Both the position numbers and the translations under genes were made by a program. Under the pieces are notes generated by a model, which saw only the letters and a list, made by a program, of their open reading frames with translations, searched no databases and was not told the origin of the DNA. Positions 25,113 through 33,314 of a stretch of DNA of 35,467 nt are shown here, piece after piece (the stretch's first letter is position 1; the number at the start of each line of letters is the position of its first letter). Source of the stretch: Mycobacterium alsense (GTDB taxonomy: Bacteria; Actinomycetota; Actinomycetes; Mycobacteriales; Mycobacteriaceae); the NCBI RefSeq assembly GCF_002086635.1, contig NZ_MVHD01000053.1:1-35467 (forward strand), in the 5' to 3' direction.

Positions 25113-26525
25113 GTGCAACTTCAAACGCGTACCCGGCGCTCGTTCTCGGGGCGCAACGCGTCCGACGGTGCGGTGCGGGCCGACAATCGGCTGTCGTTTA
25201 TGGACCAAGCCATGTTCCGCACGCTGCGGGCGCTCGACCGCAACGCGATCGTGCAATGCGTCTGGGTCTACGAGCACCCGGTCAACGTCGAAGGGCTGCG
25301 GCGTTTCCACCACAACCTCGGCTACGGCTTGTTGGGGCGGCGCATCGAGCGTTCGCCGCTGCCGTTTGCCCGCGATCGATGGGTGCGGGACCGGTGGCCG
25401 GCCGGCATCGACATGGCCGAGTCCGCCCGCCCGCGCGCCGAGCTGAGCGACTGGCTCGACGAACGCGCCCAACTGCCGGTCGACCCCGAGCGGGGGCCGG
25501 GTTGGCACCTCGGGGTCCTTCCGTTGACCGACGGCTCGACCGCGGTCACCTTGGTGGCGTCGCACTGCCTGATCGACGGCCTCGGGATAGGCAAGGCGGT
25601 CGCCGAGGCGGCCGGCGGTCACACGCGCGAGCTGGGCTACCCGCCGCCGTCGTCGCGCACCCGGCCGCGCGCCCTCGCTCAGGACGCGCGCCAAACCATC
25701 CGGGACGTCCCCGCGGCCGTCCGGGCGGCCGTCGCGGCGGCAAAGATGGCGCGCGACCCCACGCAGGGCACGGCCCGGACGCGCCCGTCGCAACCCACCG
25801 CCGCCCGGAACGCCGACAGCGATGGGCGAGTCGTGGTGCCGGCCATCTCGATCCACATCGACAAGGACGAGTGGGATGCGCGAGCGCGCGCGCTGGGTGG
25901 CTCCAGCCATCACCTGGTGGCGGGGCTCGCCGCGAAACTCGGTGAGCGACTTGGGCGCCGACGCGCCGGCGACGGCGCCGTCGTCCTGCAGATCCCGCTC
26001 AGCGACCGCACCGAGAACGACACCCGCGCCAACACGCTGTCGTACGTGAGCATCGACGTCGACCCGGCGGGCGTGACGACCGATCTGTCGGCTACCCGCG
26101 CGGCCGTCCGGCGCACGTTCGAGACCCTGCGGGAGGCCCCGGAGCGGGCGTCCCCGATGCTTCCCCTCGCACCGCTGGTGCCCTTCACCCCCAAGGGGGT
26201 GCTGAAACGGGTGACCGAGGCCGCATTCGCGTACGACGATCTGCCGGTCGCGAATTCCAGCATGGGCGACATCGCCCCGATCGCGGCGCGCCCCGACGGC
26301 ACGGAGGCCGAATGCGTGTTCGGGCGGGGCGGCATCCAGGGCGTCAAGCGGCACGACCTCGAGCAGGCAGGAGGCGAACTCGCCCTGTGGTGTCTGCGGA
26401 TTGGCGGGAAGATGTGCATCACCGTCGCGGCCTACCGGCCCGGCAAAAACAACTCCAAGCCCGAATTGCGCGACCTGGCGGCGCGTACCCTCGCCGAATT
26501 CGAACTTTCGGGCGTCATCGAGTGA
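25113..26525 (+). CDS. WS/DGAT-like acyltransferase / condensation-fold protein adjoining the P450
   Basis: A 470-residue protein from GTG 25113 (GGGGG upstream). The N-terminal SFMDQAMF (about 28-35) and RRFHHNLGYGLLGRRIERS are typical of mycobacterial WS/DGAT-like proteins. The catalytic HxxxDG is kept as SHCLIDG, with His151 and Asp155. The second half carries the expected LQIPLSDRTENDTRANT and SNSMGD-like (NSSMGDIAP) segments. Such proteins transfer an acyl group to an alcohol or amine. It is the first gene of a plus-strand pair with the P450 52 nt downstream, divergent from the thioesterase. A role in tailoring the siderophore (acylation) or in an unrelated lipid is inference. No orthologue of this gene lies between ephC and bpoB in M. 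tuberculosis as I remember the map. Confidence 0.8.
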   Translation: MQLQTRTRRSFSGRNASDGAVRADNRLSFMDQAMFRTLRALDRNAIVQCVWVYEHPVNVEGLRRFHHNLGYGLLGRRIERSPLPFARDRWVRDRWPAGIDMAESARPRAELSDWLDERAQLPVDPERGPGWHLGVLPLTDGSTAVTLVASHCLIDGLGIGKAVAEAAGGHTRELGYPPPSSRTRPRALAQDARQTIRDVPAAVRAAVAAAKMARDPTQGTARTRPSQPTAARNADSDGRVVVPAISIHIDKDEWDARARALGGSSHHLVAGLAAKLGERLGRRRAGDGAVVLQIPLSDRTENDTRANTLSYVSIDVDPAGVTTDLSATRAAVRRTFETLREAPERASPMLPLAPLVPFTPKGVLKRVTEAAFAYDDLPVANSSMGDIAPIAARPDGTEAECVFGRGGIQGVKRHDLEQAGGELALWCLRIGGKMCITVAAYRPGKNNSKPELRDLAARTLAEFELSGVIE

Positions 26526-26577
26526 GCCCGGCGCCGTCGACCGTTTCGCGCGCGTCGGGCTGGGTAGACCCGCACAC

Positions 26578-27945
26578 GTGCGAGCCTCTGCCGAATCGGC
26601 GGTGAAGCTACCGCCGGCACCCCCCCGAATATTGCCCAAGGCGCTGCAGGGCATCGCCTTCCTGACCGCGCGGCGGTGGACCACCGAGCGACTCGCGCGC
26701 CGGTACGGCGGCGCGTTCCGGCTCGACGTTCCCGTGTTCGGGCGGTTGGTGGTGGTGGTCGACCCGAAATTGGCCAAAAAGGTTTACACCAGTGGCGTCC
26801 ACGATCTGGGTGCGATACAGCCCAACCTGAGTCGGCTGCTGGGCTCGGGCTCGGTGTTCGGCCTCGACGGCTCGGCCCATCGCGAGCGGCGCAAGCTGCT
26901 GGCGCAGCCCTTCCACGCCAACAACATGAAGAACTACGAGCAGATCGTCGAGGAAGAGACGCTCCGCGAGATTCGCGACTGGCCCGAGGGCAAAACGTTC
27001 GCCACGCTGGCGCCGATGAAACGCATCACGCTCAACGTCATCCTGCGCGCGGTGTTCGGGGCACAGGGCGACGACTTCGAAGACCTGAGGCGGATCATCC
27101 CGCCGTGGGCCAGGTTGGGCTCGCTGTTGGCGACGCTGCCCATGCCGTCCCGAACCTATGGCCGCTACACGCCGTGGGGCCGGCTGGCCGACTGGCGCCG
27201 CCAGTACGACGCCGTCATCGACCGGATGATCGACAAGGCCGACAAGTCCCCGGACTCGGCGGACCGAACCGACATCCTGTCGCTGATGTTGCGCTGCGCG
27301 TACGACGACGGGTCGGCCATGTCGCGCGAGGACGTCCGGGACGACCTGCTCACCCTGCTGGTCGCCGGGCACGAAACCACCGCAACCACGCTGGCCTGGG
27401 TGTTCGAACGGCTCAGCCGCCACCCCGACGTGCTGTCGGCGCTGGTCGAGGAGGCCGACGACCCCACTCGAGACGAGACCGAGCTGCGCCACGCAGCGAT
27501 CTACGAGGTCCAGCGCACCAGGTCGGTGATCGACTTCTCCGGTCGCCGGGTGCGCGCGCCGGCGTTCGAGCTCGGCGACTGGGTCATCCCGGAGGGTCAC
27601 TCCATCGTCGTCAGCATCTCCAAGTGCCATGCCGACGCCGACGCGTTTCCCGATCCCGGTCGGTTCGACCCGCACCGCTACATCGACGGCAAGCCGTCGC
27701 CTTTCGCGTGGATTCCGTTCGGCGGCGGAACCCGGCGCTGCGCGGGCGCCGCGTTCGCCAAAATGGAGATGAATGTGGTGCTGCGAACGATACTGCGGCA
27801 CTTGACCATCGAAACGACCACGGCGCCCCCCGAGAAGATCAAGGGCGGTGGCCTCGGCTCCCTTCCGAAGCACGGCGGGCGGATCGCGGTGCATCGCCGC
27901 GCCCCGCTGCAGCGCCAGGTCGCCGACCCGCGCAAAAGTGCTTAA
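26578..27945 (+). CDS. Cytochrome P450
   Basis: A 455-residue P450 from GTG 26578 (GTG 26602 is an alternative, giving VKLPPAPP as N-terminus). Key motifs: I-helix LLVAGHETTAT (residues 261-271), K-helix ExxR as EVQR (310-313), the FDPHRY region near 363, and heme-binding FGGGTRRCAGA with Cys388. The N-terminus LPPAPPR and the FAKMEMNVVLRTILR tail resemble the mycobacterial CYP135/137/138-type group, a tentative placement. The substrate is unknown. Its position 52 nt after the acyltransferase gene and 24 nt before bpoB suggests an operon. P450s are not part of known mycobactin synthesis, so either it tailors a variant product or it belongs to an independent lipid function. Confidence 0.92.
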   Translation: MRASAESAVKLPPAPPRILPKALQGIAFLTARRWTTERLARRYGGAFRLDVPVFGRLVVVVDPKLAKKVYTSGVHDLGAIQPNLSRLLGSGSVFGLDGSAHRERRKLLAQPFHANNMKNYEQIVEEETLREIRDWPEGKTFATLAPMKRITLNVILRAVFGAQGDDFEDLRRIIPPWARLGSLLATLPMPSRTYGRYTPWGRLADWRRQYDAVIDRMIDKADKSPDSADRTDILSLMLRCAYDDGSAMSREDVRDDLLTLLVAGHETTATTLAWVFERLSRHPDVLSALVEEADDPTRDETELRHAAIYEVQRTRSVIDFSGRRVRAPAFELGDWVIPEGHSIVVSISKCHADADAFPDPGRFDPHRYIDGKPSPFAWIPFGGGTRRCAGAAFAKMEMNVVLRTILRHLTIETTTAPPEKIKGGGLGSLPKHGGRIAVHRRAPLQRQVADPRKSA

Positions 27946-27969
27946 CCGCGCTATGTAACGTCAGGACGC

Positions 27970-28833
27970 GTGAGCGTCGTAAGCAGCAACCCCGAGACGG
28001 TCGAATTCGCCGGCAAAGGGGGGATCACCCTGGTCGCCGACGAATGGAATCGGGGCACCAACGCCACCGACCGGCCGTCCGTCCTGATGCTGCACGGTGG
28101 CGGCCAGAATCGTTTTTCCTGGAAGAGCACCGGCGAGATCCTGGCCGGGGAGGGCCTGCACGTCGTCGCCCTGGACAGCCGCGGGCACGGCGACAGCGAT
28201 CGCGCGCCGGACGCCGACTACGCCGTCGAGACGCTGACCGCCGACGTCCTGCGCGTCGTCGAGGCCATCGACCGGCCGGTGATGATCATCGGGGCGAGCA
28301 TGGGCGGCCTGACCGGCATCCTCGCCGCCCACCGCGCCGGCCCGGCGAAGGTGACCCGACTGGTCCTCGTCGACGTGGTGCCCCGTTTCGAGAAGAGCGG
28401 CAGCGCCCGCATCCGCGACTTCATGATCAGCGGCCTCGAGGGATTCGACTCGCTGGACGACGCCGCCGACGCCGTCGCCGCCTACCTTCCGTACCGGAAG
28501 AAACCGCGCAGCCCCGAGGGGCTGAAGAAGAACCTGCGCTTGCGGGACGGGCGGTGGTACTGGCACTGGGACCCGGCGTTCATGACCAAGCCCGGCGACG
28601 ACCCCGAACTGCGCACCGAGATGTTCGAGCAGGCGGCCAGGAACCTGACGATCCCGGTGCTGTTGATCCGCGGTAAGCTGTCCGACGTCGTCAGCCCCGA
28701 GGGCGTCAAGCATTTCCTGGCGACGGTGCCCAACGCGGAGTTCGTGGAGCTGTCCAACGCTGGACACACCGCCGCCGGCGACGACAACGACGCCTTCAGC
28801 GACGTCGTCGTCGCGTTCGTCAAACGCACCTAG
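27970..28833 (+). CDS. bpoB: Alpha/beta hydrolase, BpoB-like (non-heme peroxidase family)
   Basis: A 287-residue alpha/beta hydrolase from GTG 27970. The oxyanion segment is MLHGGGQN (40-47), the nucleophile elbow GASMGG carries Ser110, the acid is in GKLSDVVSPE and the base His in SNAGHTAAGDDN. This is the fold of esterases and so-called cofactor-free haloperoxidases; the peroxidase name of BpoB is historical and hydrolase activity is more likely. It lies convergent to gnd2 exactly as Rv1123c does in M. tuberculosis, which makes it the first gene of the right syntenic flank. The 24-nt gap from the P450 stop suggests that it is now co-transcribed with the inserted block. Confidence 0.85.
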   Translation: MSVVSSNPETVEFAGKGGITLVADEWNRGTNATDRPSVLMLHGGGQNRFSWKSTGEILAGEGLHVVALDSRGHGDSDRAPDADYAVETLTADVLRVVEAIDRPVMIIGASMGGLTGILAAHRAGPAKVTRLVLVDVVPRFEKSGSARIRDFMISGLEGFDSLDDAADAVAAYLPYRKKPRSPEGLKKNLRLRDGRWYWHWDPAFMTKPGDDPELRTEMFEQAARNLTIPVLLIRGKLSDVVSPEGVKHFLATVPNAEFVELSNAGHTAAGDDNDAFSDVVVAFVKRT

Positions 28834-28850
28834 CGGCCTGTGCCGGCCGC
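28833..28850. terminator. Hairpin just after bpoB, candidate terminator
   Basis: Perfect 6-bp arms GCGGCC and GGCCGC around TGTGCC start at the last base of the bpoB stop codon. There is no T-run. It sits between convergent genes, so it could act for either strand. Weak evidence. Confidence 0.3.
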
Positions 28851-28880
28851 GCTGCGCCGCCGATGTTTTGCGCCGTGAAC

Positions 28881-28916
28881 CACGAGTTTGACTGTGAAGC
28901 CACGGCTTTGACTCTG
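28881..28916. repeat. Imperfect tandem direct repeat between bpoB and gnd2
   Basis: Two 16-nt copies with a 20-nt period, CACGAGTTTGACTGTG (28881-28896) and CACGGCTTTGACTCTG (28901-28916), match at 13 of 16 positions. They lie in the 91-nt convergent gap just past the gnd2 stop. Function unknown. Confidence 0.5.
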
Positions 28917-28924
28917 GGGCGCGG

Positions 28925-29947
28925 CTAGTTGGCGGGTTTCTCCGCGTGCCCGCCGAACTGCTTGCGCATCGCCGAGAGCGCCTTGTTGGCGAAGTCGTCG
29001 AGGTCGCGCGAGGCGAAGCGGGACTGCAGCGCGGTGGTCAGCACCGGCGACGGCACCCCCTCGTCGATCGCGGCGATGGCCGTCCAGCGGCCCTCCCCGG
29101 AATCGGAAACCCGCCCCGAGAACTCCTTCAGGTTCGGCGATTCCCGCAACGCGATCGCGGTCAGGTCCAGCAGCCACGAGCCGATGACGCTGCCCCGCCG
29201 CCACACCTCGGCGACGTCGGGAATGTCGAAATCGTACTGATAGAACTCGGGATTCGACAGCGGCGCCGTCTCGGCGTCACCGGCCTGCACGTGCTTGCCG
29301 ATGCCGGCGTTGCGCAGGATGTTGAGGCCCTCGGCGAGGGAGGCCATCATCCCGTACTCGATCCCGTTGTGCACCATCTTGACGAAGTGCCCCGCCCCGG
29401 ACGGCCCGCAATGCAGGTATCCGTTCTCCGCGGGCGCCACCTCACCTTCGCGGCCCGGCGTGCGCGGCGCCGCATCAACGCCGGGCGCGACGGTGGCGAA
29501 GATCGGTTCGGCGTGCTCGAATGCGTCCGTGTCCCCGCCTATCATCAGGCAGTAGCCGCGCTCGCGGCCCCACACACCGCCGCTGGTGCCGCAATCGAGA
29601 AGCCGAATGTCCTTCTTGGACAAGGTCTTTGCGTGGTCGATGTCGTCGCGGTAATAGGAGTTGCCGCCGTCGATCACGATGTCCCCGGATTCCAGCGTCT
29701 TGGCCAGATCCTCGATCACCCCGGTCGTGATCGTCCCGGCCGGCACCATCACCCAGACCACCCGCGGTGCCGTGAGCTTCTCGGCGAGCTCCTGCAGCGA
29801 GGACACCCCGGTCGTGTTGTCCTCGCCGGCCATCGCCTTGACCGCGTCGGGGTCGTGGTCGTACACCACGCACTCGTGTCCGCCCTTGGCCACGCGCCGA
29901 ACGATGTTGGCACCCATGCGGCCCAAACCAATCATCCCCAGCTGCAT
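28925..29947 (-). CDS. gnd2: 6-phosphogluconate dehydrogenase, decarboxylating (short type)
   Basis: A 340-residue protein, equal in length to M. tuberculosis Gnd2 (Rv1122). The N-terminal MIGLGRMGANIVRR is the NAD(P)-binding GxGxMG; DCGTSGGVWGRERG is the 6PGDH substrate signature; GHFVKMVHNGIEYGMM contains the catalytic Lys and the Asn/Glu pair. It oxidises and decarboxylates 6-phosphogluconate to ribulose 5-phosphate in the pentose phosphate pathway. The short form lacks the long C-terminal tail of the 470-aa enzymes. The start ATG at 29947 is supported by an AAGGAGAC site that overlaps the zwf1 stop codon; the 14-nt gap makes zwf1-gnd2 an operon for the two oxidative steps. Confidence 0.95.
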   Translation of the reverse strand: MQLGMIGLGRMGANIVRRVAKGGHECVVYDHDPDAVKAMAGEDNTTGVSSLQELAEKLTAPRVVWVMVPAGTITTGVIEDLAKTLESGDIVIDGGNSYYRDDIDHAKTLSKKDIRLLDCGTSGGVWGRERGYCLMIGGDTDAFEHAEPIFATVAPGVDAAPRTPGREGEVAPAENGYLHCGPSGAGHFVKMVHNGIEYGMMASLAEGLNILRNAGIGKHVQAGDAETAPLSNPEFYQYDFDIPDVAEVWRRGSVIGSWLLDLTAIALRESPNLKEFSGRVSDSGEGRWTAIAAIDEGVPSPVLTTALQSRFASRDLDDFANKALSAMRKQFGGHAEKPAN

Positions 29948-29961
29948 ACTGTTTCGTCTCC

Positions 29962-31374
29962 TTAACTGCTCGCCTGTGTGCCCTTGGGCAGCCACGGTTC
30001 CTGCCATTTGTGGTGACCGTGCAGCAGCGACTCCGCGGCCTGGGGTCCCCAGGAGCCGGGCTCGTAGTGGTGGATCCGGCCCGGCTTGTCCAGCAGCGGC
30101 TGCACGATCCGCCACGTCTCTTCGATGGCGTCCTCACGGGCGAAAAGCTGCCGGTCGCCGGTCAATCCGGCGTACAGCAGCCGCTCGTAGGGCCGCACCG
30201 CCTCGCCGAGGTCCTCGGCGAACGACGAATCCAGGTGCACGTCGTGCCACGAGTTGCGGACCTGGGCGGACAACTGCAGGCGCATCCCCGGATCGGGGTC
30301 GATGCGCAGCACGATCTGGTTCGGCTCGGGTGGCCGGCGGTTGGGCAGGAAGGAAAACCCCGGGACGTGATGCAGGAACATCCGGACCTCGGTGACCTTC
30401 TCCGGCAGCGCCTTTCCCGCCCTGAGGAAGATGGGCACGCCGGCCCAGCGCCAGTTGTCGATCTCGGTGCGCAGCGCGATGTAGGTCTCGGTCGTGGAAT
30501 CCTTTGCCACCCCGTCGACCTCGGTGTAGCCGCGGTACTGGCCGCGCACGCAGCGCTGCGGGTCCAGCGCCGGCATGGCCCGGAAAACCTCGGCCTTCTT
30601 GTCGTTCAGGTCGTCGGCGCTGGCGCCGACGGGCGGGTCCATCGCGACCAGCGCGAGCACCTGCAGCAGGTGGTTCTGTACGACGTCGCGCAGCGCCCCC
30701 ACCGCGTCGTAGAACTTGCCGCGGTCCTCGATCCCGAAGTCCTCGGCCATGGTGACGTGGATCTCGGAGATGCTGTCGCGGTCCCACACCTTGGCGAGGC
30801 CGCTGTTGGCGAAGCGCAGGTACTGCAGCTCCTCGACGGGTTGCTTGCCCAGGAAATGATCCACGCGCAGGATCTGTTCCTCGTCGAGCACCGCGCGCAG
30901 CCGGGCGTTCAGGTCCCGCGCGGAGGCCAGGTCGTGGCCGAACGGTTTCTCCACCGCGACGCGGGCGCGCTCCAGCAGGTCGGCCTTCGCGAGGTTTTCC
31001 ACGATCGGCGCGAACAGCGCCGGCGGCATTTCCAGGTAGTACAACGGTCGGGAATCCTTGCCGATCCGCTCGGCGAGCTGCCCGTAGAGCTTGTCGTCGG
31101 TGACGTCGCCGTGCAGGTAGGACAGCCGGCCCGCCAGCCTGTCGAACACCGCGTCGTCGAACTTCTCCCCCGACGCCTTGATGGCCTCGCGCGCCCGCTC
31201 GACGAGCTGCTGCACGGTCATGTCGTCACTGGCCACGCCCACGACCGGACAGTCCAGCAACTCCCGCGACTCGAGCCGGTAGAGGGCGCGATAGGTCATC
31301 TTGCGCGCCAGATCGCCGGTAATGCCGAAGATCACCAGCAAATTCGAGGAATGGTCGTCGCCGCCGTCGGTCAA
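29962..31374 (-). CDS. zwf1: Glucose-6-phosphate 1-dehydrogenase
   Basis: A 470-residue enzyme. The nucleotide-binding GITGDLARK is at residues 17-25, EKPFGHD at 142-148 and the active-site signature RVDHFLGK at 170-177 (consensus RIDHYLGK, with the catalytic His). It oxidises glucose 6-phosphate to 6-phosphogluconolactone, making NADPH or F420H2-independent reducing power. It corresponds to Zwf1 (Rv1121, about 466 aa) by neighbours and length. The start is TTG at 31374, chosen because GGGAGGT lies 6 nt upstream and no ATG or GTG precedes the conserved N-terminus. It is divergent from the cyclase gene with about 130 nt between them. Confidence 0.95.
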   Translation of the reverse strand: MTDGGDDHSSNLLVIFGITGDLARKMTYRALYRLESRELLDCPVVGVASDDMTVQQLVERAREAIKASGEKFDDAVFDRLAGRLSYLHGDVTDDKLYGQLAERIGKDSRPLYYLEMPPALFAPIVENLAKADLLERARVAVEKPFGHDLASARDLNARLRAVLDEEQILRVDHFLGKQPVEELQYLRFANSGLAKVWDRDSISEIHVTMAEDFGIEDRGKFYDAVGALRDVVQNHLLQVLALVAMDPPVGASADDLNDKKAEVFRAMPALDPQRCVRGQYRGYTEVDGVAKDSTTETYIALRTEIDNWRWAGVPIFLRAGKALPEKVTEVRMFLHHVPGFSFLPNRRPPEPNQIVLRIDPDPGMRLQLSAQVRNSWHDVHLDSSFAEDLGEAVRPYERLLYAGLTGDRQLFAREDAIEETWRIVQPLLDKPGRIHHYEPGSWGPQAAESLLHGHHKWQEPWLPKGTQASS

Positions 31375-31380
31375 GCCCGC

Positions 31381-31387
31381 ACCTCCC
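31381..31387 (-). promoter_or_regulatory. Ribosome binding site fixing the TTG start of zwf1
   Basis: GGGAGGT on the minus strand, 6 nt before the TTG at 31374. It matches the anti-Shine-Dalgarno closely, and no ATG or GTG lies at suitable spacing, so it supports a TTG start. Confidence 0.65.
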
Positions 31388-31504
31388 GAAAATCACCCGA
31401 TCGTTTCTGGAGAATCACTACCCGCGGCGGCCGGACTCAACACTAGACACCGCGCATGGGCCCGACAAGCCGGACCGATCGTGGCCTTTGGCAGGATTCC
31501 AGGC

Positions 31505-32311
31505 GTGGGAGGCGTGCTGCACACCGCGTTCCTCGTCGCGGCCGGGATCGCGGCGATCGAGGCCGTCGCGATCGCGGTGCTCGCGGTGCTGCTGGTGCGC
31601 GGCCGCCGGGAGATCGACGAGTTGCGGCACCGGGCCGACACCCGCAATTGGCTGCTGTCGGGCGGTCGCGAGGCCGTCAAGACGGTGTGGAACACCGCCA
31701 ACCTGATGCGCAAGGAGGGTTTCGGTGCGGTGGTGCGCAGCTCGATCGAGGACCTGGCCGACTGGGCCGAGGTCGAGCGCCCCGACCTCGCCCGGGTCAC
31801 CCCCGACGGCCGGGTGGTGATCCTGTTCTCCGACATCGAGGAGTCCACCGCGCTCAACGAGCGCATCGGCGACCGCGCCTGGGTCAAGCTGATCAGCTCG
31901 CACGACAAGCTCATCTCGGGTCTGGTGAAGCGACGGTCGGGGCACGTGGTGAAAAGCCAGGGGGACGGCTACATGATCGCGTTCGCGCGCGCCGAGGAGG
32001 CCGTGCGGTGCGGCATCGACGTGCAGCGCGCGCTGGGAGGCAACGGAAAGGGCAAGCGGCACGACGACATTCGGGTCCGCATCGGCATCCACATGGGCCG
32101 TTCGGTGCGCCGCGGCGACGACCTGTTCGGGCGCAACGTCGCGATGGCGGCGCGGGTCGCCGCGCAGGCGGTCGGCGGCCAGATCCTGGTGAGCGAACCG
32201 GTGCGCGACGCGGTCGCGGACTGTGACGACATCCGCTTCGACGGCGGCCGCGACGTCGAGCTGAAGGGCTTTTCGGGCAGCCACCGCTTGTTTGCCGTCG
32301 ACCCCGGTTAG
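31505..32311 (+). CDS. Class III adenylate cyclase-like membrane protein (Rv1120c-like, full length)
   Basis: About 268 residues from GTG 31505 (GTG 31514 is an alternative). One membrane helix at ~6-31 is followed by a linker to ~100 and a single class III cyclase domain. Counting against the known mycobacterial cyclase residues gives metal Asp110 (LFSDIEEST) and Asp154 (QGDGY), adenine-selecting Lys150 and Asp206, and transition-state Arg217. The partner Asn is missing: position 213 is Ala, with an Asn two residues earlier (GRNVAMAARV). Activity may be weak or altered. The domain is probably dimeric in the membrane. Place next to zwf1 matches Rv1120c, which I recall as a short cyclase pseudogene in M. 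tuberculosis; here it is intact. The stop overlaps the convergent small gene by 4 nt. Confidence 0.87.
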   Translation: MGGVLHTAFLVAAGIAAIEAVAIAVLAVLLVRGRREIDELRHRADTRNWLLSGGREAVKTVWNTANLMRKEGFGAVVRSSIEDLADWAEVERPDLARVTPDGRVVILFSDIEESTALNERIGDRAWVKLISSHDKLISGLVKRRSGHVVKSQGDGYMIAFARAEEAVRCGIDVQRALGGNGKGKRHDDIRVRIGIHMGRSVRRGDDLFGRNVAMAARVAAQAVGGQILVSEPVRDAVADCDDIRFDGGRDVELKGFSGSHRLFAVDPG

Positions 32312-32472
32312 GAACCCTCACCGTCGGACTCGGCGAGCCGCTGGTGCAGGCGGGCGCGGACCTCGTCGGCGGTGTAGGCGCGCCGCTTGCGTTGGTCGCG
32401 GACCACCAGTGCGCCGCCGGCCACGACGCCCGCGACACCGGCCAGCCCAAGCCACTTCCAAACGCTGCGCAT
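32308..32472 (-). CDS. Small single-pass membrane peptide, 54 aa
   Basis: A short frame from ATG 32472 to TAA at 32308. It has one hydrophobic segment at residues 5-24 (WLGLAGVAGVVAGGALVV) followed by RDQRKRR, a positive-inside signal, and a helical tail TADEVRARLHQRL. Codon use is ordinary for the region. It is divergent from the SDR gene (22 nt apart) and convergent with the cyclase, with the stops overlapping. Rv1119c is a 49-aa hypothetical at the equivalent place, but I recall the opposite relative strand, so orthology is unsure. Function unknown. Confidence 0.65.
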   Translation of the reverse strand: MRSVWKWLGLAGVAGVVAGGALVVRDQRKRRAYTADEVRARLHQRLAESDGEGS

Positions 32473-32493
32473 ACTTGACAGGCTATTACCGCC

Positions 32494-33312
32494 ATGGAGA
32501 CGCTCAGGGACAAGGTCGCCGTCATCACCGGAGCGGCCAGCGGTATCGGCCGCGCGATCGCGTGCACGCTCGCCGATCGGGGCGCGCACGTCGTGGCCGT
32601 CGACATCGACGGCGACGGCGTTTACGCGTTGACGAGCGAGCTGAGCGGCCGAGGCGCCGCCGCACTGCCGCAGCGCGCCGACGTCGCGGATCCGGTTGCG
32701 TTCGAAGCTGTTCGGGATGCGACGCTGGGGCGGTTCGGCCGGGTCGACGTCGTGGTCAACAATGTCGGTGTGCTGACAAACGGTCTGCCACAAGATATTC
32801 CGGTGACCGAGTGGCAACGCATTGTGGACGTGAACTTGATGTCGGTGGTGCGCAGCAACGCCGCATTTCTGCCGCTGTTGCTCGACCAGGGCAGCGGGCA
32901 TCTGGTCAACACCGCCTCCTTCGCCGGTCTTTTCACCTATTCCTACGACCGGATGCCCTACGCCGCCACCAAGGCCGCGATCGTCCAGATCAGCGAGGCG
33001 CTAGCAATCTATTTGCGACCCAAGAACATTGGCGTCACCCTGCTGTGTCCGGGCCCGGTGCTGACCAACATCGCCACCACCATACCGAAATTCGGCGAAG
33101 GGGCGCCGCTGCGCATTCCCGGCGAGCAGTTCGAGCTGCTGGATCCCGCGCCCGTCGGCGAACTGGTCGCCGACGCGATCCTGCGCAACCGATTCTTCCT
33201 GCCCACCCACCCCCACGTGGTCGACGAGCTGCGCCGCCGGGTCGACGACTGGGACGCCTACATCGACCATCAGGTCTCCCGTGAACCCCCAATTCAAAAG
33301 AAAGGCAGATAA
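32494..33312 (+). CDS. Short-chain dehydrogenase/reductase
   Basis: A 272-residue classical SDR. Cofactor motif TGAASGIG at 12-19, an acidic residue after strand 2 (VAVDIDGDG, Asp37) pointing to NAD(H), structural motif NNVG at 89-92 (usually NNAG), and catalytic Ser142, Tyr156 and Lys160 (YAATK). The C-terminus PTHPHVVDELRRRVDDWDAYI is found in SDRs of actinobacterial degradation pathways. It is the first gene of a plus-strand unit: the next start is 2 nt beyond its stop. The alcohol or ketone substrate is not evident. Confidence 0.9.
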   Translation: METLRDKVAVITGAASGIGRAIACTLADRGAHVVAVDIDGDGVYALTSELSGRGAAALPQRADVADPVAFEAVRDATLGRFGRVDVVVNNVGVLTNGLPQDIPVTEWQRIVDVNLMSVVRSNAAFLPLLLDQGSGHLVNTASFAGLFTYSYDRMPYAATKAAIVQISEALAIYLRPKNIGVTLLCPGPVLTNIATTIPKFGEGAPLRIPGEQFELLDPAPVGELVADAILRNRFFLPTHPHVVDELRRRVDDWDAYIDHQVSREPPIQKKGR

Positions 33313-33314
33313 CG

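Noticed and set aside
24945..26777. 610-codon minus-strand frame opposite the acyltransferase gene
   Set aside because: Antisense shadow; the plus strand has FMDQAMF and SHCLIDG motifs.
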